The notes under the pieces were generated by a model, which searched no databases, was not told where the DNA came from, and worked only from the letters and a program-made list of their open reading frames with translations. 39,144 nucleotides of DNA, taken from a virus. Location of the stretch: IMG/VR virus record IMGVR_UViG_3300025728_000356, positions 1 to 39,144 of that record; one strand, written 5' to 3'. Position 1 is the stretch's first letter; each line of letters opens with the position of its first letter. Positions 35,293 through 39,144 of the stretch are shown piece after piece. Made by a program: the position numbers and the translations under genes.

Positions 35293-37492
35293 CAGCAAGT
35301 CGCAGACGATTGGGTATCGCTACTCCTTCGACATTCACTTTGGTGTTGGCCTGCCCGTCGACGAGATTTGCCAGATCCAGGCCAGTGGCAAGGTGGCCTG
35401 GTCGGGATCGATCACAAACAATGGACAGGTGTACATCAACGCCCCTGACTTGTTTGGTGGCGATAAGGGTGAAGGTGGCCTGCAGGGAACGCTGGACGTC
35501 ATGTTTGGTGATGAAAACCAAACCGTCGTTTCAAGGCTTGCAGCAATGCTCGGCGGCATCGTCCCGGCTTTCCGTGGTGTTACCACGGCGTTCTACTCCG
35601 GTCTGATCACCTCAATCAACCCATACCCGAAGCCCTGGATGATTCTGCGCCGAGGCGGCAACCGGCTCTGGGATGATGGCGGAGCCTGGTATCCAGAGAA
35701 GCAATTCATCTGGCTGGCCAACAACGCGATCAAGTCCATGAACCCTGCGCACATCCTGTTTCTCATGTACACGGGCCGACGGTTTCGGGGCCTGCCGCGT
35801 GAGTACATGGATGATGCAGCATGGCGTGCTGCAGCCGATCAGTTGTATAGCGAGCAGTTCGGCTTGTGCCTGGAGTGGAAGCGTAGTGACTCGTTCAAGA
35901 GTTTCCGTGACAGTGTGCTTTCCCACATCAGCGCCGAGGTCTATCTAGATCGCAGCACTGGCTTGATCAGCATCCGCCTGCTGCGCGACGACTACGATGT
36001 GAATGCGCTGCCGCTGTTCGACGAGGACAGTGGATTGCTTGAGATCACCCAAATGGAGGCGTCCAGCGGGGACGGTGACTCGACGCCGAGCGAGTTGATC
36101 GTCAAGTACGAGGACGCGATAACCGGTGACATTCGCTCTGTCCGCGCGGTGAACAGTGCGATCGCTCAGCGTGATCGAGGGCGATCCAGCGAAACTGTTG
36201 AGTACCCCGGAGCCCCGACTGGGGAGATTGCCGGCAAGCTGGCCAGCCGGGATCTGCGTATCAAGACTTCCGGTCTCAAGCGATACAAGGTCGTGCTCGA
36301 TCGGCGCGCACGCAATCTCACTCCAGGTCAGCCGTTCCGGGTCCGCTCGATCAGGCGTGGTATTGAGGTGGTGGTTGTGCGCGCCGGCCGGATCGAGGAC
36401 GGCACTCTGGACGATGGCCGGATGACTGTCACTGCGCTTCAGGATGTTTTCGGCATGCCAGCATCCAGTTTTGTAGCCGTCCAGCCGCCGAATTGGCTGC
36501 CGCCTGACCGGACTCCCCAAGCAATCGTTTCTCGTCGTTTGTTCGAACTCCCGTACCGAGAGCTGGCCGGTGTAATCGACCCCGCAAACCTGCAATTGCT
36601 GGACACCACAGCCTGCTACGCCTGCGCACTGGCCGAGGCGCCTACCCCTCTGTCGCTCAGCTACACCTTGACCGACCGGGTTGGAAGCAGCGGTGACTTC
36701 GTCGATCGAGGAGCGCATGACTGGTGTCCCACCGGAAAGCTGGTTGCCCGCATCAGCAAGCGCGACCTGACTGTGCAGGTCACCTCGGCGACACGGCTTT
36801 CTGATGTTGGGGTCGGCATGGCTGCCTTGCTCGATGACGAGGTTGTCCGGATCGACGCCATCGACTACTCAACTGGCGTGATCACCATCGCCCGTGGTTG
36901 CAGCGACACGGTTCCGGCCGAGCATGCCGCAGGGGCGCGTATCTGGTTCTACGACGGGTTTGAGGGGGCTGATGAGACAGCGTATTCGGCGGGCGTCACG
37001 CTGCAGGCGCACATGCTCACCAATACAAGTCAGGGGCAACTTGATCCGGCACTGGCCAGCACCGACAGCCTGGCGCTGCAGGGGCGCCAGGGCAGACCGT
37101 ATCCGCCAGGCAGGTTCCGAGTGAGTGGCGCGGCATACCCGGAAAGCGTATCTGGCTCTCTGTTGGACTTCTCATGGGCTCATCGCGACCGGCTTACCCA
37201 GGCGGACCAGTTGATCGATACCTCGCTTGGCGATATCGGTCCAGAGACTGGTACGTCCTACAGCTTGAAGCTGTACAGCGGGAACACACTGATGCGGGCC
37301 TATACCGGCACAGACACTGCGTTTGCCTACACGGTCGGCGACCAGTTGGCCGATGGTCTGGCCGGCACTGTTCGGGTAACTCTGGAGTCAGTACGGGATG
37401 GCTCTGCATCCTGGCAAAAACATGAAGCGACAGTCGTTCGCTATGGCCTGGGCTTTCGCCTGGGTGAAAAACTTGGAGGGATCATCCAGTGA
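35279..37492 (+). CDS. Tail hub/tip protein
   Basis: A 737-aa protein. It begins M-G-S-S-S-S-K-S-Q-T-I-G-Y-R-Y, typical for the central tip protein of B3- and GTA-like tails. The first half (I-N-P-Y-P-K-P-W, then A-H-I-L-F-L-M-Y-T-G, then F-G-L-C-L-E-W-K, then L-I-S-I-R-L-L-R-D-D) matches the hub fold; the second half contains repeated beta domains (V-V-R-I-D-A-I-D-Y-S-T-G). It would form the base to which the fibre attaches. ATG 35279 is preferred because GGAGG lies six bases upstream; the earlier ATG would add eight residues. Confidence 0.82.
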   Translation: MGSSSSKSQTIGYRYSFDIHFGVGLPVDEICQIQASGKVAWSGSITNNGQVYINAPDLFGGDKGEGGLQGTLDVMFGDENQTVVSRLAAMLGGIVPAFRGVTTAFYSGLITSINPYPKPWMILRRGGNRLWDDGGAWYPEKQFIWLANNAIKSMNPAHILFLMYTGRRFRGLPREYMDDAAWRAAADQLYSEQFGLCLEWKRSDSFKSFRDSVLSHISAEVYLDRSTGLISIRLLRDDYDVNALPLFDEDSGLLEITQMEASSGDGDSTPSELIVKYEDAITGDIRSVRAVNSAIAQRDRGRSSETVEYPGAPTGEIAGKLASRDLRIKTSGLKRYKVVLDRRARNLTPGQPFRVRSIRRGIEVVVVRAGRIEDGTLDDGRMTVTALQDVFGMPASSFVAVQPPNWLPPDRTPQAIVSRRLFELPYRELAGVIDPANLQLLDTTACYACALAEAPTPLSLSYTLTDRVGSSGDFVDRGAHDWCPTGKLVARISKRDLTVQVTSATRLSDVGVGMAALLDDEVVRIDAIDYSTGVITIARGCSDTVPAEHAAGARIWFYDGFEGADETAYSAGVTLQAHMLTNTSQGQLDPALASTDSLALQGRQGRPYPPGRFRVSGAAYPESVSGSLLDFSWAHRDRLTQADQLIDTSLGDIGPETGTSYSLKLYSGNTLMRAYTGTDTAFAYTVGDQLADGLAGTVRVTLESVRDGSASWQKHEATVVRYGLGFRLGEKLGGIIQ

Positions 37493-39144
37493 CACTTAAA
37501 ACCAACAGTCCGAACCTGGGGGTGCTGGTCAGCGGCGCAGCTGGGGACCAGCACTTCCAGGAATTGCTGCGCCAATGGCGCGCGCTCGATGCCCTGGTAC
37601 AGCCTTCCGTTGTGTCCAGGATAGCTGCTGTGCCGACCTCGGGGGCTGTAGACGGCGATCGTTACTTGCTCACGGCCGAGCCGAACAGCGGAAAGATCGC
37701 CCGGTACTCTGCTGATCCCAACTCAATAACTGGCTGGGAGTACTTTGCTCCAGGACCAGGCTGGCGGGTTCATGTCGCGTCAGAAAAGGTGGACTACCAG
37801 TTTGTTGATGGGGCCTGGCGTGTTGCCTCTGCAGGCGGTGGCGGAGCTGTTTCGTCTGTCGCGGGCCGGACCGGTGATGTGGTGCTGTCAAAGGTGGATG
37901 TTGGTCTACCCAATGCTGATGACACCCCCGATGCTCAGAAGCCCGTTTCAGCTGCACAGCAAACTGCGTTGGACAAGAAGGTAGACAAACTGACGGGGTA
38001 TGGGCTGTCACAGGCAAACTACACGACCGAGGAGAAGACGAAGCTGGCCGGGCTGGAGAGCAGCCGATTCAAGGGTGTGTTCGTTAGCCTGGCTGCGTTG
38101 ACTGCTGGCGTGTCTTCTCCTGGTGCTGGTGACTACGCAGATGTCGATCCTGGTGCCGGTGCCGATGCTGTGCGCTACATCTGGGATGTCACCGACAACA
38201 AGTGGGTCAAGTCCGGCGCTGCAGACCCTATCACTGCAGCTCAAGTCAAAGCCCTATACGAGTCGAACCCGGACACAAACGGATTCACCAACGCGCTGAA
38301 GGCCCGATTGGACGCACTGACATCATCTGATGGCCTATTGGAGGGTGCGAGCAACAAGTACTTCACAGGTGCACGAGTGCTCTCGACCGTGCTGTCCGGG
38401 CTAGCATCCGGCGCAAACGTTGTTATTGCAGCAACGGATCAGTTGTTGATTGCCTTGGCTAAGCTGCAGGCCCAGGTGAGTGCGCGTGCGCTCAAGGGCG
38501 TGAACAACGACATCACTGAGCTTCAAGGTCTTAGTGTTCCTCTGAGTCTCGCCCAGGGCGGGACCGGGTCGAACAGCGGCGTACCAGAAATGAGCCCATC
38601 TACATCTACTGCAGCAGGTGCGAAGGGGCTTGTACCTGCACCACCATCCGGGGGACAGCAATTTTTGTCCACTCGCGGTTGGGCGACTCCAAGCGGTGCG
38701 GTCACTGAGGATACGTTCACGCCTGGCTTGAGCCTGGTCTCAACCTCCGGTGTGGCAACTCCGGTGAGCAGCAGCCTCATATCTGTCGCGTTTGGGAGCT
38801 ACAGCAGGATCGGCAACAGGGTGTTTTTCGAGCTGCTTGTCAGGTTGGGAGGTACGTTACCCAGTGGTGCAGCAACCGATCGCTTCAGCGTGACGGGGTT
38901 GCCTCTGGCTGCGAAAGGCTACAGCTCGAATCCAGGAGCCGATCTTGTCTACCCGATGATCTTTCAGCTCAACAACGGCACCTCGTCGGCCATCACCTTT
39001 ACTACCTGCTCTATGTCTGGTGGGCTATCTGCTGTGAGCCTGCAGAAGTACGCGGCGGGGATGGTTAGCAACCTGACACTTGCTGATGTGGTCGGTAGTG
39101 CGGTGTTTAGGGTTTCAGGTAGCTACATGGTCGTTGCCGCTTAA
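37489..39144 (+). CDS. Tail fibre/receptor-binding protein with DUF2793-like domain
   Basis: A 551-aa fibre starting at GTG 37489 (GTGA overlap). The N-terminal part includes A-V-D-G-D-R-Y-L-L-T and W-E-Y-F-A-P-G-P-G-W, a DUF2793-type domain that attaches to the tail hub. Next comes V-S-S-V-A-G-R-T-G-D-V-V-L, a phage-fibre repeat, then S-Q-A-N-Y-T-T-E-E-K-T-K-L-A-G-L, then L-S-L-A-Q-G-G-T-G near residue 350. The last 120 residues are a beta-rich tip that probably binds a host receptor. The stop is the final base of the window, so any fibre chaperone would lie outside. Confidence 0.85.
   Translation: MTLKTNSPNLGVLVSGAAGDQHFQELLRQWRALDALVQPSVVSRIAAVPTSGAVDGDRYLLTAEPNSGKIARYSADPNSITGWEYFAPGPGWRVHVASEKVDYQFVDGAWRVASAGGGGAVSSVAGRTGDVVLSKVDVGLPNADDTPDAQKPVSAAQQTALDKKVDKLTGYGLSQANYTTEEKTKLAGLESSRFKGVFVSLAALTAGVSSPGAGDYADVDPGAGADAVRYIWDVTDNKWVKSGAADPITAAQVKALYESNPDTNGFTNALKARLDALTSSDGLLEGASNKYFTGARVLSTVLSGLASGANVVIAATDQLLIALAKLQAQVSARALKGVNNDITELQGLSVPLSLAQGGTGSNSGVPEMSPSTSTAAGAKGLVPAPPSGGQQFLSTRGWATPSGAVTEDTFTPGLSLVSTSGVATPVSSSLISVAFGSYSRIGNRVFFELLVRLGGTLPSGAATDRFSVTGLPLAAKGYSSNPGADLVYPMIFQLNNGTSSAITFTTCSMSGGLSAVSLQKYAAGMVSNLTLADVVGSAVFRVSGSYMVVAA

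Noticed and set aside
38655-38680. ATTTTTGTCCACTC as another copy of the late dyad
   Set aside because: It lies inside the fibre gene, lacks the GCC and CAAA parts and has no gene start downstream.
1-39144. tRNA or rRNA genes
   Set aside because: No cloverleaf, conserved T-loop sequence or ribosomal RNA stretch was noticed in reading either strand; a tRNAscan run would settle it.

Overview
The window looks like one end of a host chromosome followed by most of a Mu-like transposable prophage. The host is a GC-rich gammaproteobacterium, most likely Pseudomonas. That is an inference from base composition, codon use and the resemblance to B3-type transposable siphophages of Pseudomonas, not from a marker gene. 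The only probable host gene is an acyltransferase (1-972). The phage left terminus probably lies at about position 975, three bases after its stop codon. The right terminus lies beyond the window, which stops exactly at the end of a tail-fibre gene (39144).

Region by region. (1) 975-1099: putative phage left end, strikingly purine-rich. (2) 1100-10679, minus strand: a tightly packed early operon read towards the left end. In order of transcription it holds a helix-turn-helix protein, a winged-helix protein, a small unknown, a DUF3102-like protein, a DDE transposase (A), an AAA+ target-capture ATPase (B), several small proteins, a zinc ribbon, DUF3164, an HNH endonuclease, three small proteins, GemA (Mu gp16), a zinc-finger protein and finally a Mor-type activator. 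(3) 10680-12728: control region. It has a divergent intergenic region, an unusual sense/antisense gene pair, a BcepMu gp16-like regulator diverging from an XRE repressor across a 20-bp perfect palindrome, and two accessory genes (zinc-ribbon membrane protein, lipoprotein). (4) 12859-14495: lysis cassette (holin, transglycosylase, small secreted protein, nested Rz/Rz1). (5) 14492-20842: Mu gp25/26/27-like genes, large terminase, portal, a MuF-type minor head protein with a toxin-like C-terminal domain, and gpG. (6) 21071-24172: protease/scaffold, cement-like protein, major capsid, and a gp35-like protein with 87-bp tandem repeats. (7) 24174-39144: tail genes of long non-contractile type (no sheath gene): connector and terminator proteins, tail tube, a chaperone pair that may be joined by frameshift, an isolated 49-aa gene with its own terminator, tape measure, tip and hub proteins, and a DUF2793 fibre.

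How it fits together: the repressor and BcepMu gp16-like protein would set lysogeny against early expression. The early operon makes the transposition machinery and, last, Mor. Mor would then switch on rightward late transcription. A previously unannotated dyad, TTTTTGCC-N(2-4)-(GG/C)CAAA, occurs before four rightward units (10719, 12748, 21019, 26931) and is the best candidate for the shared late-control site. The most interesting items are this motif, the MuF-nuclease fusion, the candidate -1 frameshift in the tail chaperone, the self-contained 49-aa gene, and the shared G-N-G-N-x-x-A-G-R-D motif in the repressor and the gene after it.
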